A stretch of DNA of 19,861 nt from F1-120-MAGs118 sp013360535 (GCA_026647215.1 JAPKHC010000058.1:1-19861); one strand, 5' to 3'; positions 7,068 to 15,939 are shown, counted from the stretch's first letter. Made by a program: numbers and translations. Notes: generated by a model not told the origin, from the sequence alone.

Positions 7068-9320
7068 GTGAACGAACGCCCTCAGCCCGGCGGAAACGCC
7101 CCGGCCAACCCGGCCGATGCCGTCCTGCAGGGCGAGGTCGAGGTCGTGACGTTCCACAACACCGAGACCCTCTACTCCGTCCTAAGAGTCGCTCCTGAAG
7201 AGGGTTACGACGATCCGCAGGCCTCGACCCTGTGGCGTTCGACGCGTGTGACGGCGGTCGGACTCGCCGACCAGCCCAGTCCGGGCCAGCGCCTCAAGCT
7301 CTCCGGCCGGTGGATCAGCCACCGCTCCCACGGCCGGCAGTTCGTGTTCGAGAGCCTGGAGCCGCTGCCGCCGCTGGGGGCCGACGGCGCGGTGCGTTAC
7401 CTCGCCTCGGACGCCTTCGAGGGCATCGGCGAGACGCTCGCGCGGCGCATCGTCGACAAGCTCGGCCCCAACGCGATCGACGTCATCTACCGCGAGCCCG
7501 AGCGCCTGACGGGTGTTGTCGGCCTGCGCGGGGCCGTGCGCGAGAGCCTCGTCGAGAGCGTGCGCGCCGAGTACGAGCGCCACAAGCTCAACACGTTCCT
7601 GCGCTCGGTCGGTCTCGGCCCGCGCATGGCGAACGCGGTCGTGCGCAAGCTCGGGGCCGAGGCCGAGGCGTCGATCCGCGCCGATCCGTTCCGGCTGGCG
7701 GGGCTCGTGCGCGGCATCGGCTTCCAGACCGCCGACCGCATCGCGCGCGAGCTCGGCGTCGCGCTCGACGGGCCCGAACGCACGCGCGCGGGCGTGTTGC
7801 ACGCGCTGCGCGAGGCGGCCGACGACGGCCACACGCTGCTCGGCGAGCGCCGGTTGCTCGCGAACGCGGCGGAGCTGCTCGGCGCCGACATTCCGCCCGA
7901 GCGCTTCGAGCGCGCGCTCGAGCAGCTCTCCGCCGCCGATGCGATCACGATCGAGAGCGAGCTGCTCGACAACGAGCGTGCGCTCTACCTCCCCCACCTC
8001 GCGGCGAGCGAACGCGGCCTCGCGGCGAGCGTGCGGCGCCTGACGGAGCATCTCGAGGTGCACGCGCTCGCCGGGGAGCGCGAGCTCGCGCGCCTCGAGC
8101 GCTCGAGCGGTTTTGCGCTCGACCCCGACCAGCGCCACGCGGTGCTCGGACTGCTCTGCAGCGGCCTCGGCCTGCTGACCGGCGGTCCCGGCGTCGGCAA
8201 GACGACGATCGTGCGCTCGGTGGTCGCGCTCGCGGAGGCCGCAGGCGCGCGCGTGCGCCTCGCCTCGCCGACGGGGCGCGCGGCGAAGCGGCTCTCGGAA
8301 GCGACGGGCCGTCAGGCCTCGACCGTGCATCGCCTGCTGCACTTCGACCCGCAGACCGGGGCCTTCGCGCACGACGCGAAGAACCCGCTCGCCTGCGACC
8401 TGCTCGTCGTCGACGAGATGTCGATGCTCGACGTCGTGATCGCGCACCACCTGTTCAAGGCGATCGGTCCGGGCACGCGCGTCGTGCTCGTCGGCGACCC
8501 CGACCAGCTGCCGTCGGTCGCGCCGGGCAACGTGCTCGTCGACCTGATCGCCTCGCAGCGCGTGTCGACGTTCCGCCTGACGCAGATCCACCGTCAAGGA
8601 CGCGGCAGTCTGATCGTCGCCAACGCGCACCGCGTGCTCGCGGGACAGGCACCGGAGTTTCCCGGGCGCGGCGACCTCTCCGCGGACTTCTACTTCTTCT
8701 CGGCGGACGAGCCGCGGCGCTGCGCCGAGCGTGTGGTCGAGGTCGTCACCGAGCGCATCCCGCGCAGCTTCGGCTTCGACTGGACGACGAGCGTCCAGGT
8801 GCTCGCGCCGATGTACAAGGGCGAGTGCGGCGTCGACGCGCTCAACGAACGGCTGCGCGCGGCGCTCGGCGGAAAGACCGAGGAATTCCGGCTCGGGGCG
8901 CGCTCGTGGCGCGCGGGCGACCGCGTGATCCACACGCGCAACGACTACGAGAAGGAAGTCTTCAACGGCGACATGGGGCGCATCGTGTCGATCGACGAGG
9001 AAGGCCTGCAGGTGCGATTCCCCGAGCGCACGGTGGCCTACACGCCCGAGGAGCTCGGCGACCTGCAGCCGGCCTTCGCGATCACCGTGCATCGTTCGCA
9101 GGGCAGCGAGTACGACGTGGTGGTGATCCCGCTCGTGGCGCAGCACTTCCTGATGCTGCAGCGCAACCTGCTCTACACGGCGATGACGCGCGCGCGGAAG
9201 CTGCTGGTGCTGGTCGGGTCCGAGCGCGCCCTGCAGCTCGCGATCGACAACGCCGAGCCCGCGGCCCGCGTGTCCGGGCTGGCACGGCGTTTGAAACCGG
9301 GAAGCTCCGCCCCGGCCTGA
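7068..9320 (+). CDS. recD2: ATP-dependent DNA helicase RecD2 (RecD-like)
   Basis: The 750-residue protein has the RecD2 layout: an N-terminal OB-like region (about 20-100), helix-hairpin-helix-like repeats (about 110-230), then two RecA-like superfamily 1B motor domains. Walker A is G372-G-P-G-V-G-K378-T-T. Walker B is LLVVD449-E450. Motif III is GDPDQ480-LPSVAPGN. The C-terminal helicase segment has ITVHRSQGSEYD and LLYTAMTRA. RecD2 is a 5'-3' helicase that works without RecBC in replication-fork repair. The start is GTG 7068; no good Shine-Dalgarno precedes it. It is divergent from rpsU and followed 65 bases later by an unrelated secreted-protein gene. Confidence 0.96.
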   Translation: MNERPQPGGNAPANPADAVLQGEVEVVTFHNTETLYSVLRVAPEEGYDDPQASTLWRSTRVTAVGLADQPSPGQRLKLSGRWISHRSHGRQFVFESLEPLPPLGADGAVRYLASDAFEGIGETLARRIVDKLGPNAIDVIYREPERLTGVVGLRGAVRESLVESVRAEYERHKLNTFLRSVGLGPRMANAVVRKLGAEAEASIRADPFRLAGLVRGIGFQTADRIARELGVALDGPERTRAGVLHALREAADDGHTLLGERRLLANAAELLGADIPPERFERALEQLSAADAITIESELLDNERALYLPHLAASERGLAASVRRLTEHLEVHALAGERELARLERSSGFALDPDQRHAVLGLLCSGLGLLTGGPGVGKTTIVRSVVALAEAAGARVRLASPTGRAAKRLSEATGRQASTVHRLLHFDPQTGAFAHDAKNPLACDLLVVDEMSMLDVVIAHHLFKAIGPGTRVVLVGDPDQLPSVAPGNVLVDLIASQRVSTFRLTQIHRQGRGSLIVANAHRVLAGQAPEFPGRGDLSADFYFFSADEPRRCAERVVEVVTERIPRSFGFDWTTSVQVLAPMYKGECGVDALNERLRAALGGKTEEFRLGARSWRAGDRVIHTRNDYEKEVFNGDMGRIVSIDEEGLQVRFPERTVAYTPEELGDLQPAFAITVHRSQGSEYDVVVIPLVAQHFLMLQRNLLYTAMTRARKLLVLVGSERALQLAIDNAEPAARVSGLARRLKPGSSAPA

Positions 9321-9353
9321 GCGCTCTGGAAAGGCTTCGCGGGGCGCACACGC

Positions 9354-9368
9354 GGGCACAAAGTGCCC
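9354..9368. promoter_or_regulatory. Perfect inverted repeat GGGCAC-AAA-GTGCCC
   Basis: A six-pair perfect palindrome with a three-base loop lies between the recD2 stop and the next gene's Shine-Dalgarno. It is followed by AAAAAGGA rather than T residues, so it is not a plus-strand terminator. It could be an operator or a 5'-UTR hairpin next to the ribosome site. Confidence 0.35.
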
Positions 9369-9385
9369 AAAAAGGACACCGCAAC

Positions 9386-10408
9386 ATGCTCCTCGCCCCC
9401 CGCCTCGCCCTCGCCGCCCTCACCTTCGCCTTCGTGCCGTCCGTCGCGGACACGCTCGTGTTCAAGCCCGCGGCGGGGCTCGAGCGCACCAAGACCTTCT
9501 CGGTCGACGGCACGTTCGGTCTGGGCGACATGCGTTTCCTCGTCGACGGTCAGGACATGACCGGGGCCGCGGATCTCGGTGATGCGTCGGGCAAGCTGGG
9601 CATGACGCTCGAGGTCGTCGACCGCTACGTCAAGACCGCCGACGGGCGGCCGCTCCTGCTCGAGCGCGACTACTCGAAGTCGGGCATGAAGTTCGACATG
9701 GCGGAGGAAGGCGCGGACGAAGCCGACCTGTTCGACCTCGACGGCAAGACCGTCGTGTTCGAGTGGGACGCGGACAAGGGCCAGTACAAGCGCACGCTCA
9801 AGGACGGCGGCGAGAACGAGGCGCTGGCGGGCCTGGGCGTCGATCTCGACTACCGCTCGCTGCTCCCCGGTCGCGCGGTCAGCGTCGGCGATCGCTGGGA
9901 AGTCGCGCCGGCGGAGCTCACCAAGGCGCTGTTCTTCGGCACGGACGTGGGCGAGCTCCTGTCGCTCGCGGAGGCGGAAGAGGAGGCTTCGGCGCTGCTC
10001 ACGCAGTTCGGCCCGGCGCTCGAGCGGCTGTTCGGCAACTTCAAGGCGCAGTGCGAGTATGTCGGCCAGCGCGAGATCGACGGCGTGCGTGTGGCCGAGA
10101 TCAAGCTCGTGATCGACTCCGACGGCACGCTCGACCTGCGCGACATCGTGCAGGAGGCGCTCGCGGGTGAGCTCGGTGGCGAAGGCCTCGGGCTCGACCT
10201 CGAACAGGCCGACCTGACGGTCGAGATCCGCGGCGAGGGCCGGCTCCTGTGGGACGCGGCGGCGCACCACGCGCACTCGTTCCAGCTCGAGACCGACCTC
10301 GGCCTCGAGCTCGAGGTGGCGCTGTCGATCAGCGATCCGCAGGGCGGCGACCACTCGGCCGAGATGCAGGTCGAGATCCTGGGCGAGCTCGCCTGGAAGA
10401 TGGATTGA
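9386..10408 (+). CDS. Secreted protein of unknown function
   Basis: The 340-residue product begins with a Sec-type signal peptide (M-L-L-A-P-R, a hydrophobic stretch to about residue 19) with likely cleavage after S-V-A (about residue 22). The mature part is acidic and appears beta-rich. Its segments LDYRSLLPGRAVSVGDRWEV and LEVVDRYVKTADGRPLLLE are typical of periplasmic beta-sandwich or barrel-like proteins. There is one cysteine after the signal, no lipobox and no transmembrane helix. ATG 9386 is preceded by AAAGGA (9371-9376) with nine bases spacing. I do not recognise the family and assign no function. Two hairpins follow the gene. Confidence 0.82.
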   Translation: MLLAPRLALAALTFAFVPSVADTLVFKPAAGLERTKTFSVDGTFGLGDMRFLVDGQDMTGAADLGDASGKLGMTLEVVDRYVKTADGRPLLLERDYSKSGMKFDMAEEGADEADLFDLDGKTVVFEWDADKGQYKRTLKDGGENEALAGLGVDLDYRSLLPGRAVSVGDRWEVAPAELTKALFFGTDVGELLSLAEAEEEASALLTQFGPALERLFGNFKAQCEYVGQREIDGVRVAEIKLVIDSDGTLDLRDIVQEALAGELGGEGLGLDLEQADLTVEIRGEGRLLWDAAAHHAHSFQLETDLGLELEVALSISDPQGGDHSAEMQVEILGELAWKMD

Positions 10409-10411
10409 ACG

Positions 10412-10435
10412 CCTGCGGCCTTCGTGGGCCGCAGG
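10412..10435 (+). terminator. GC-rich hairpin after the secreted-protein gene
   Basis: CCTGCGGCC (10412-10420) pairs perfectly with GGCCGCAGG (10427-10435) around a six-base loop, starting three bases after the TGA stop. No T-tract follows. With the next hairpin it forms a double structure between convergent genes. Confidence 0.55.
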
Positions 10436-10453
10436 AGAAGTCTGGAGAAGTGA

Positions 10454-10496
10454 GCGAGCGCGGTCCCGCCAGTCGGGGCCGCGCTCGCGGTGCTTT
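10454..10496. terminator. Strong hairpin between convergent genes, likely bidirectional
   Basis: GCGAGCGCGG (10454-10463) pairs with CCGCGCTCGC (10479-10488). CCCG (10465-10468) pairs with CGGG (10474-10477) across a T.G wobble (10464/10478), giving 15 pairs and a five-base loop. On the plus strand CTTTCCTC follows within a few bases, including TTT at 10494-10496. It also lies ten bases after the rarA stop on the minus strand, so it could serve both genes. Confidence 0.7.
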
Positions 10497-10498
10497 CC

Positions 10499-11791
10499 TC
10501 AAGGATTCGCCGGCGGAGGCGGCGGTTTCCTGAAGTAGCGCCGCTCGGCGAGCGACGGCGGCAGGCACTTCATCTCGTCGCGCGCGGCCGGATCGTCGTG
10601 CGCATAGCGATAGCCCGCGCCGTAACCGGCTTCCTTCATCAGGCGCGTCGAGGCGTTGCGCAAGTGCAGCGGAACGGGCTCGGCCGCCGTGCGCTGCACG
10701 TCCTCGCGCGCCTGATCGTAGGCGACGTACACCGCGTTCGATTTCCTCGCGCGCGCCAGATACACGGCGACCTGCACGAGCGCGAGCTCACCCTCCGGCG
10801 TGCCCAGTCGCTGCCACGCGTCGGCGCCGTCGAGCGCGATGCGCAGCGCGAAGGCGTCGGCGAGGCCGATGTCCTCGACCGCGATGCGGATCAGGCGGCG
10901 CGCGAGGAAGTCGCGGTCCTCGCCGGCCTCGAGCATGCGCGTGATCCAGTAGAGCGACGCGTTGTCGTCGCTGTTGCGGATCGACTTGTGCAGCGCGGAG
11001 ATGAGGTTGTAGTGCTCCTCGCCGGACTTGTCGTACGCGAGCTGCTTGCGCTGCAAGGCCTGCACGAGCGTCGCGTCGTCGAGCTCCTCGCCGTCGCGCA
11101 CGAGCGTCGAGACGGTCTCGAGCAGGTTGAGCGCGCGGCGCGCGTCACCGTCGGAAGCGTGCGCGATGCGCAGCAGGGCGTCGCGTCCCGCGCGGATGCG
11201 TCCGCCGAGCCCGCGCACGTCGGCGAGCGCGCGCTCGAGCAGCGCCACGAGCTCGTCGGGAGCCAGCGGCTGCAGGATCAGCACGCGCGAGCGCGAGAGC
11301 AGCGCGCCGTTGAGCTCGAACGACGGGTTCTCCGTCGTCGCGCCGATCAGCACGATGTCGCCGGCCTCGACGAACGGCAGGAACGCATCCTGCTGCGCCT
11401 TGTTGAAGCGATGGATCTCGTCGACGAACAGCAGCGTGCGCACGCCGCTGCGCTTGCGTGTCGCCGCCGCCTCCGCCATCACCTCGCGCACTTCCTTGAT
11501 GCCCGAAAGCACGGCCGAAAACGGCACGAAACGCAGCATCGAGCGTGTCGCGAAGAGCCGCGCGAGCGTGGTCTTGCCGACGCCGGGCGGCCCCCACAGG
11601 ATCAGGCTCTGGCGCAGCTCGCCCTCGAACAGCCGCGCGAGCAGCTTGTCGGGCCCGAGCAGGTGCACCTGCCCCGCGACTTCGGCCAGCGAGCGCGGCC
11701 GCATGCGCTCGGCGAGCGGCCCGTCGTGGCGCGCGCGCTCCGCGAGCTCGCCCACGCTCTCGTCGGGCTGCTCGAACAGGTTGGCGCTCAC
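10499..11791 (-). CDS. rarA: Replication-associated recombination protein A (RarA/MgsA AAA+ ATPase)
   Basis: The 430-residue AAA+ ATPase acts at stalled replication forks as a clamp-loader-like DNA-binding tetramer. Walker A is G67-P-P-G-V-G-K73-T-T. Walker B is LLFVD124-E125-IHRFNKAQQD, the family signature. Sensor 1 is IGATTENPSF (149-158), and the C-terminal half has the HYNLISALHKSIRNSD and MKEAGYG segments typical of RarA. The start is GTG 11791, giving V-S-A-N-L-F, and it overlaps the upstream methyltransferase stop as GTGA (11788-11791). A short proline run precedes the C-terminus. Length matches the family. Confidence 0.96.
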   Translation of the reverse strand: MSANLFEQPDESVGELAERARHDGPLAERMRPRSLAEVAGQVHLLGPDKLLARLFEGELRQSLILWGPPGVGKTTLARLFATRSMLRFVPFSAVLSGIKEVREVMAEAAATRKRSGVRTLLFVDEIHRFNKAQQDAFLPFVEAGDIVLIGATTENPSFELNGALLSRSRVLILQPLAPDELVALLERALADVRGLGGRIRAGRDALLRIAHASDGDARRALNLLETVSTLVRDGEELDDATLVQALQRKQLAYDKSGEEHYNLISALHKSIRNSDDNASLYWITRMLEAGEDRDFLARRLIRIAVEDIGLADAFALRIALDGADAWQRLGTPEGELALVQVAVYLARARKSNAVYVAYDQAREDVQRTAAEPVPLHLRNASTRLMKEAGYGAGYRYAHDDPAARDEMKCLPPSLAERRYFRKPPPPPANP

Positions 11792-12570
11792 GCGCCCGGC
11801 TCCGCTCGCCCCGCCGCGAACAGGAGCAGCGAGGCCGCGACCGTGACGTTGAGCGACTCGACCGCGCCACGCATCGGGATCGTCACGCCTTCGAAGCGCG
11901 CGCCGGCTTCCGGCAGCTCGCCGGTCTCGGACCCGACCCACAACGCGACGCGTCCCGTCCAGTCGAACTCCGACGGCGTGCGACCGCCGCGTGTGGCCGC
12001 GCGCACCTGCCGGAAGCCGTGCTCGCCGAGCTCCCGCGCCGCGGCCTCCGCGCTCGCGAACGGCACGATCGGCAGCCGCAGCAGGCTCCCCATCGAGCCG
12101 CGCAGCGCCTTCGAGTTCCACGGGCTCGCGCCACCCTGCACGACGCACAAGGCCTCCGCGCCCGCCGCCTCGGCGCTGCGTGCGAGCGCACCGAGGTTGC
12201 CGGGATCGGAGACGCCGGCGACGACGAGCACGAGCGCCTCCGGTCCCAGGTGCGGGGCCGAGAGCGTCGCCGGACGCGGCGCACGGGCGAGCGCGATCGC
12301 ACCCTGCGTGCTCGCGAGCGCGCTCAGCCGCTCGATCAACGAGTCCGCCGCGAGGCGCACGTCGACGCCGCGCCGCTCGAGCTCGTCCGCACGCTCCACT
12401 CGGGCCTCCGCGACGAGTGCGAGCTCGAACTCGCAGCCCGCCCGCAGCGCATCGTCGATCAGGCGATCGCCCTCGAGCACGACCAGTCCCTTCTCACGCC
12501 CGGCGAGCGCGCTCCGCACCAGCGCCACCGCCGGATTCGACGTCGATCGGAGCACTTCCTTGCGTGTCAT
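11788..12570 (-). CDS. TrmH/SpoU-family RNA 2'-O-ribose methyltransferase
   Basis: The 260-residue SPOUT methyltransferase transfers a methyl group from SAM to an RNA ribose 2'-OH. An N-terminal substrate-binding region (residues 1-85; TSNPAVALVRSAL, VLEGDRLIDDAL) precedes the knotted domain. Its motif 1 is DPGNLGALARSAEAAG, motif 2 is LWVGSETGELPEA, and motif 3 is IPMRGAVESLNVTVAASLLL. It resembles RlmB/TsnR-like rRNA enzymes, but the target nucleotide cannot be assigned. ATG 12570 fits the usual N-terminus; an in-frame ATG at 12591 is possible. It is divergent from rsgA by 54 bases; TAGCAT at 12586-12591 is a weak plus-strand -10 candidate for rsgA. It overlaps rarA by four bases. Confidence 0.92.
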   Translation of the reverse strand: MTRKEVLRSTSNPAVALVRSALAGREKGLVVLEGDRLIDDALRAGCEFELALVAEARVERADELERRGVDVRLAADSLIERLSALASTQGAIALARAPRPATLSAPHLGPEALVLVVAGVSDPGNLGALARSAEAAGAEALCVVQGGASPWNSKALRGSMGSLLRLPIVPFASAEAAARELGEHGFRQVRAATRGGRTPSEFDWTGRVALWVGSETGELPEAGARFEGVTIPMRGAVESLNVTVAASLLLFAAGRAEPGA

Positions 12571-12624
12571 GATCGCCGGATGTTCTAGCATGGCGCCCGC
12601 ACGCATGAGCGCCACCCGACAGCG

Positions 12625-13590
12625 ATGAGTGATTCGCCCCTCAAGGTTGGCCGCGTCGTGCGCACCGATGCGAAGGTGTGCCACGTCGACCTCGACGGCG
12701 CGATGGTCGCCTGCGTGCCGCGCGGCCGCTTGTTCGAGGAGCGCACCGAGCAGAAGAACCCCGTCGCCGTCGGCGACTTCGTGCAGGTCGACACGACCTC
12801 GCAGCCGCCGAGCCTCGACGCGGTGCTCCCGCGCCGCAATCGCCTCGGCCGCACGGCCTCGAGCCACGACCCGCGCGAGCAGGTGCTGATCGCCAACGTC
12901 GACCAGCTGTGCATCGTCGCCTCGGTCGAGAAGCCCAAGTTCTCGTCCAACCGCACCGACCGCATCCTCGGCGCGGCGCTGTGGTACGACGTGCCCGCGC
13001 TGCTCGTCCTCAACAAGGTCGACCTCGATCGCGACGGCTCCGTCGAGGCGATCGCGCGCACGTACGAGGGCATCGGCGTCGACGTCGTGCGCACGAGCGT
13101 GACCGCCGGCCTCGGCGTCGAGGAGCTGCGCGCGCGCCTCAAGGACCGCGTCACCGCGCTCTACGGCGCGTCCGGCGTCGGCAAGTCGAGCCTGCTCAAC
13201 GCGCTCCAGCCCGGCCTCAAGCTCAAGATCGGCAAGATCAGCAAGTTCTGGGACGGCGGCAAGCACACGACGAGCTTCTCGCAGCTGCACCGGCTCGAGT
13301 TCGGCGGCTGGGTCGCGGACACGCCCGGCATCCGCACGTTCCGCCTGCACAAGGCCGACCCGGCGGCGCTGCGCGGCATGTTCCCGGAGTTCGCGCGCTT
13401 CCAAGGCGCCTGCCGCTTTCCGGATTGCTCGCACGACCACGAGCCGGGCTGCGAGGTGTTCGAGGCCGTCGAGCGCGGCGACGTCGCGGCCTCACGCTTC
13501 GCGAGCTACGTCGACCTGCTCGACGAGCTGCGCAGCGTGCGCCCGACCGAGGACGCCGAGCCGGGCGCCGAGCCCGACGTCGAGGACTGA
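12625..13590 (+). CDS. rsgA: Ribosome small subunit-dependent GTPase RsgA
   Basis: The 321-residue circularly permuted GTPase acts in late 30S subunit maturation. An N-terminal OB-fold (about 5-75) is followed by motifs in permuted order: G4 N130-K-V-D133, G1 G181-A-S-G-V-G-K-S188, a switch segment G212-K-H-T-T-S, and G3 D232-T-P-G235. The C-terminal zinc-binding motif is C263, C268, H270 and C276. All are diagnostic of RsgA (YjeQ). The C-terminal tail after about residue 305 is acidic. No clear Shine-Dalgarno precedes ATG 12625. The TGA is five bases from the large palindrome. Confidence 0.97.
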   Translation: MSDSPLKVGRVVRTDAKVCHVDLDGAMVACVPRGRLFEERTEQKNPVAVGDFVQVDTTSQPPSLDAVLPRRNRLGRTASSHDPREQVLIANVDQLCIVASVEKPKFSSNRTDRILGAALWYDVPALLVLNKVDLDRDGSVEAIARTYEGIGVDVVRTSVTAGLGVEELRARLKDRVTALYGASGVGKSSLLNALQPGLKLKIGKISKFWDGGKHTTSFSQLHRLEFGGWVADTPGIRTFRLHKADPAALRGMFPEFARFQGACRFPDCSHDHEPGCEVFEAVERGDVAASRFASYVDLLDELRSVRPTEDAEPGAEPDVED

Positions 13591-13610
13591 GCTCGCGCGA
13601 GGACTGAGCT
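13581..13610 (+). repeat. 13-bp direct repeat spanning the rsgA stop
   Basis: CGAGGACTGAGCT occurs at 13581-13593, containing the last two codons and TGA of rsgA, and again at 13598-13610 inside the left arm of the palindrome. The MarR gene ends with the same GAG-GAC-TGA-GCT on the other strand. This triple occurrence hints at how the palindrome arose. Confidence 0.85.
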
Positions 13611-13769
13611 GGGGCGATCCGCCGGAAGGAATGCCGAGCCAGAGCAATCTTTTCTGCAAACTGCGGCCTGCGTCGATGGCAACGCCGTCGACGCAGGCCG
13701 CAGTTTGCAGAGAAAATTGCTCTGGCTCGGCATTCCTTCCGGCGGATCGCTCCAGCTCAGTCCTCGCGC
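13595..13769. repeat. Near-perfect palindrome, 86-nt arms, 3-nt centre
   Basis: The left arm 13595-13680 is the reverse complement of the right arm 13684-13769 at 82 of 86 positions, with only three bases (13681-13683) between them. It fills nearly all the space between convergent rsgA and the MarR gene. The outer 13 bases of the right arm are the 3' end of the MarR coding sequence. The inner 53 bases of the right arm recur at 1-53. It encodes no protein on its own; the mirror-image ORFs across it are a consequence of the symmetry. It could act as a bidirectional terminator, or be a miniature palindromic mobile element. Structure is seen; function is inference. Confidence 0.92.
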
Positions 13770-14233
13770 TGCAGCTCGGCGATCACCGCGCTGAGCACAC
13801 GCGCGGCCGCGTCGGCGTCTTCCGCCGACACGCGCTGCAGCGCGCGCTTGACAGCGCTCTCCGCCGTTCCGGTGCGCAGCTCGTCGTAGCGCTTGCCCTC
13901 GGGCGTCAGCTTGAGCAGCGAGCGCCGCCGGTCGGCCTTGTCGTCCTCGCGGTTCACCCAGCGGCGTTCCTGCAGGCGCCGCAGCACGCCGGTCAGCGTG
14001 CTGGGGTGCACCTCCATGATCGAGGCCACTTCACCGGCGGAGATGCCGGGGAAGCGCCCGACGATGCGCAGGAAGAAGCGCTGCGGGGCGGTGATGCCCA
14101 GCCGCATCTGCATGCGCTTGGAACGCGAGTCGAGCGCGTGGTCGACCGCGAGGAGGAGACGGAGGAATCCGAGCGTGCGTCCGAGTTTCGTGCTGTCCTC
14201 GACGGCACGCTGGCTCTCTTCGTTGGCCAACAT
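13757..14233 (-). CDS. MarR-family transcriptional regulator
   Basis: The 158-residue protein has the MarR winged-helix layout: N-terminal dimerisation helix (about 15-35), an HTH in ISAGEVASIMEVHPSTLTGV, and the wing DKADRRRSLLKLTPEG, the family's D-x-R-x-x-x-x-x-L-T signature. It should bind palindromic DNA as a dimer. ATG 14233 is preferred. An in-frame ATG at 14332 has AAGGA four bases upstream, but the extra 33 codons have clearly lower third-position GC and look non-coding. It lies about 109 bases downstream of the KamA-family reading frame on the same strand, so cotranscription and control of the inverted repeat at 15922-15939 are plausible. The effector is unknown. Confidence 0.9.
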   Translation of the reverse strand: MLANEESQRAVEDSTKLGRTLGFLRLLLAVDHALDSRSKRMQMRLGITAPQRFFLRIVGRFPGISAGEVASIMEVHPSTLTGVLRRLQERRWVNREDDKADRRRSLLKLTPEGKRYDELRTGTAESAVKRALQRVSAEDADAAARVLSAVIAELQRED

Positions 14234-14342
14234 CTGCGCTTTCACTGCCTTTATCGGGCTGGGCCGATCTGGGGGGATTCCGCGCAGGATGGCTGCGCCG
14301 GTCGAGCGTGTCGAGACGGAACTGGGGCGCATGAGATCCTTG

Positions 14343-14683
14343 TCACTCGAATTCCGTCCCGGCTCGAGCCCCGGCGAAAGGTGAAGCGCTTCCTTCCTCA
14401 GCCGGCGCAGCTTCGCAGGCCGGGAGCATGCTCGAGCGCTCCCGGTAGCCCTCGCGCACCCGCTGGGCCTCGACCATGCGCCGCAGGCCCGGCTCGAAGA
14501 AGAACTCCCGCTCGCCGAAGGCCGGCCGGAGCTGGTCGAGCCAGGTGGCGTCGGGGTCGTAGCGGGCGAAGAACGGCCGGCCGACCCAGCTCGTGTCCCG
14601 GGCGCGCAGGAAGCGCAGGGCGAAGACCCGCTCCGAGCCGATGCTCGTCACGCCGTCGACCACCACCTTGCCGGGGGTCGCGC

Positions 14684-14687
<4 letters not shown>
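14343..14687 (-). pseudogene. C-terminal fragment of the split KamA-family protein
   Basis: This 114-codon frame begins with ATG 14687 (M-S-A-T-P-G-K-V-V-V-D-G) and continues the upstream radical SAM gene in another frame. Removing one copy of the 20-bp duplication at 14709-14748 joins both into a continuous 483-residue protein. The lysine of A-T-P-G-K aligns by position with the PLP lysine of lysine 2,3-aminomutase (PGGGGK motif), so this fragment carries a presumed essential residue. Its ATG overlaps the TGA of the truncated first half as ATGA (14684-14687). It could therefore be translated as a separate chain by coupling; otherwise it is a dead remnant. Confidence 0.75.
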
Positions 14688-15814
<1,127 letters not shown>

Positions 15815-15869
15815 GGCGATCCTCCTGGGATCTGGGACGCCGGGGACGTGCCGCGGCATCGATGGAGGG

Positions 15870-15902
15870 GGCGCCGGCGACCGGAGACCGGCCTCCGACG
15901 CC
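15870..15902 (-). other. Leader stem-loop upstream of the KamA-family gene
   Basis: On the plus strand GGCGCCGG (15870-15877) pairs with CCGACGCC (15895-15902), with one G.U-type pair on the transcript strand. An inner ACCGG (15880-15884) pairs with CCGGC (15888-15892) around AGA, again with one wobble. It lies in the predicted leader of about 105 nt between the promoter and the AGGAGG site. It matches no riboswitch I recognise. Confidence 0.4.
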
Positions 15903-15921
15903 CCGGGACTTCTTTGGAGTA

Positions 15922-15939
15922 GCAACCAATATAGGTTGC
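15922..15939. promoter_or_regulatory. Inverted-repeat operator overlapping the -10 box
   Basis: GCAACC (15922-15927) and GGTTGC (15934-15939) form a perfect inverted repeat around six bases. On the minus strand the six central bases are TATATT, the -10 of the KamA-family promoter. A dimeric repressor bound here would block RNA polymerase. The MarR-family gene downstream is the obvious candidate, by inference from location only. Confidence 0.6.

Noticed and set aside
6716..7198. Plus-strand frame overlapping rpsU and the recD2 start
   Set aside because: It runs antisense to bS21 and then out of frame through recD2, with no motif or ribosome site.
13506..13733. Mirror-image ORFs on both strands beginning M-P-S-Q-S-N across the palindrome
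   Set aside because: Their near-identical N-terminal stretches follow automatically from the inverted repeat. No Shine-Dalgarno was seen, and they overlap rsgA or the MarR gene.
14234..14332. 33-residue N-terminal extension of the MarR protein from ATG 14332
   Set aside because: AAGGA lies close upstream, but third-position GC drops sharply and the residues do not resemble a MarR N-terminus. Kept only as an alternative.
14234..14342. Separate promoter for the MarR gene (GATAAA as a -10)
   Set aside because: There is no -35 at suitable spacing and the match is weak. Cotranscription with the KamA-family gene explains the layout better.
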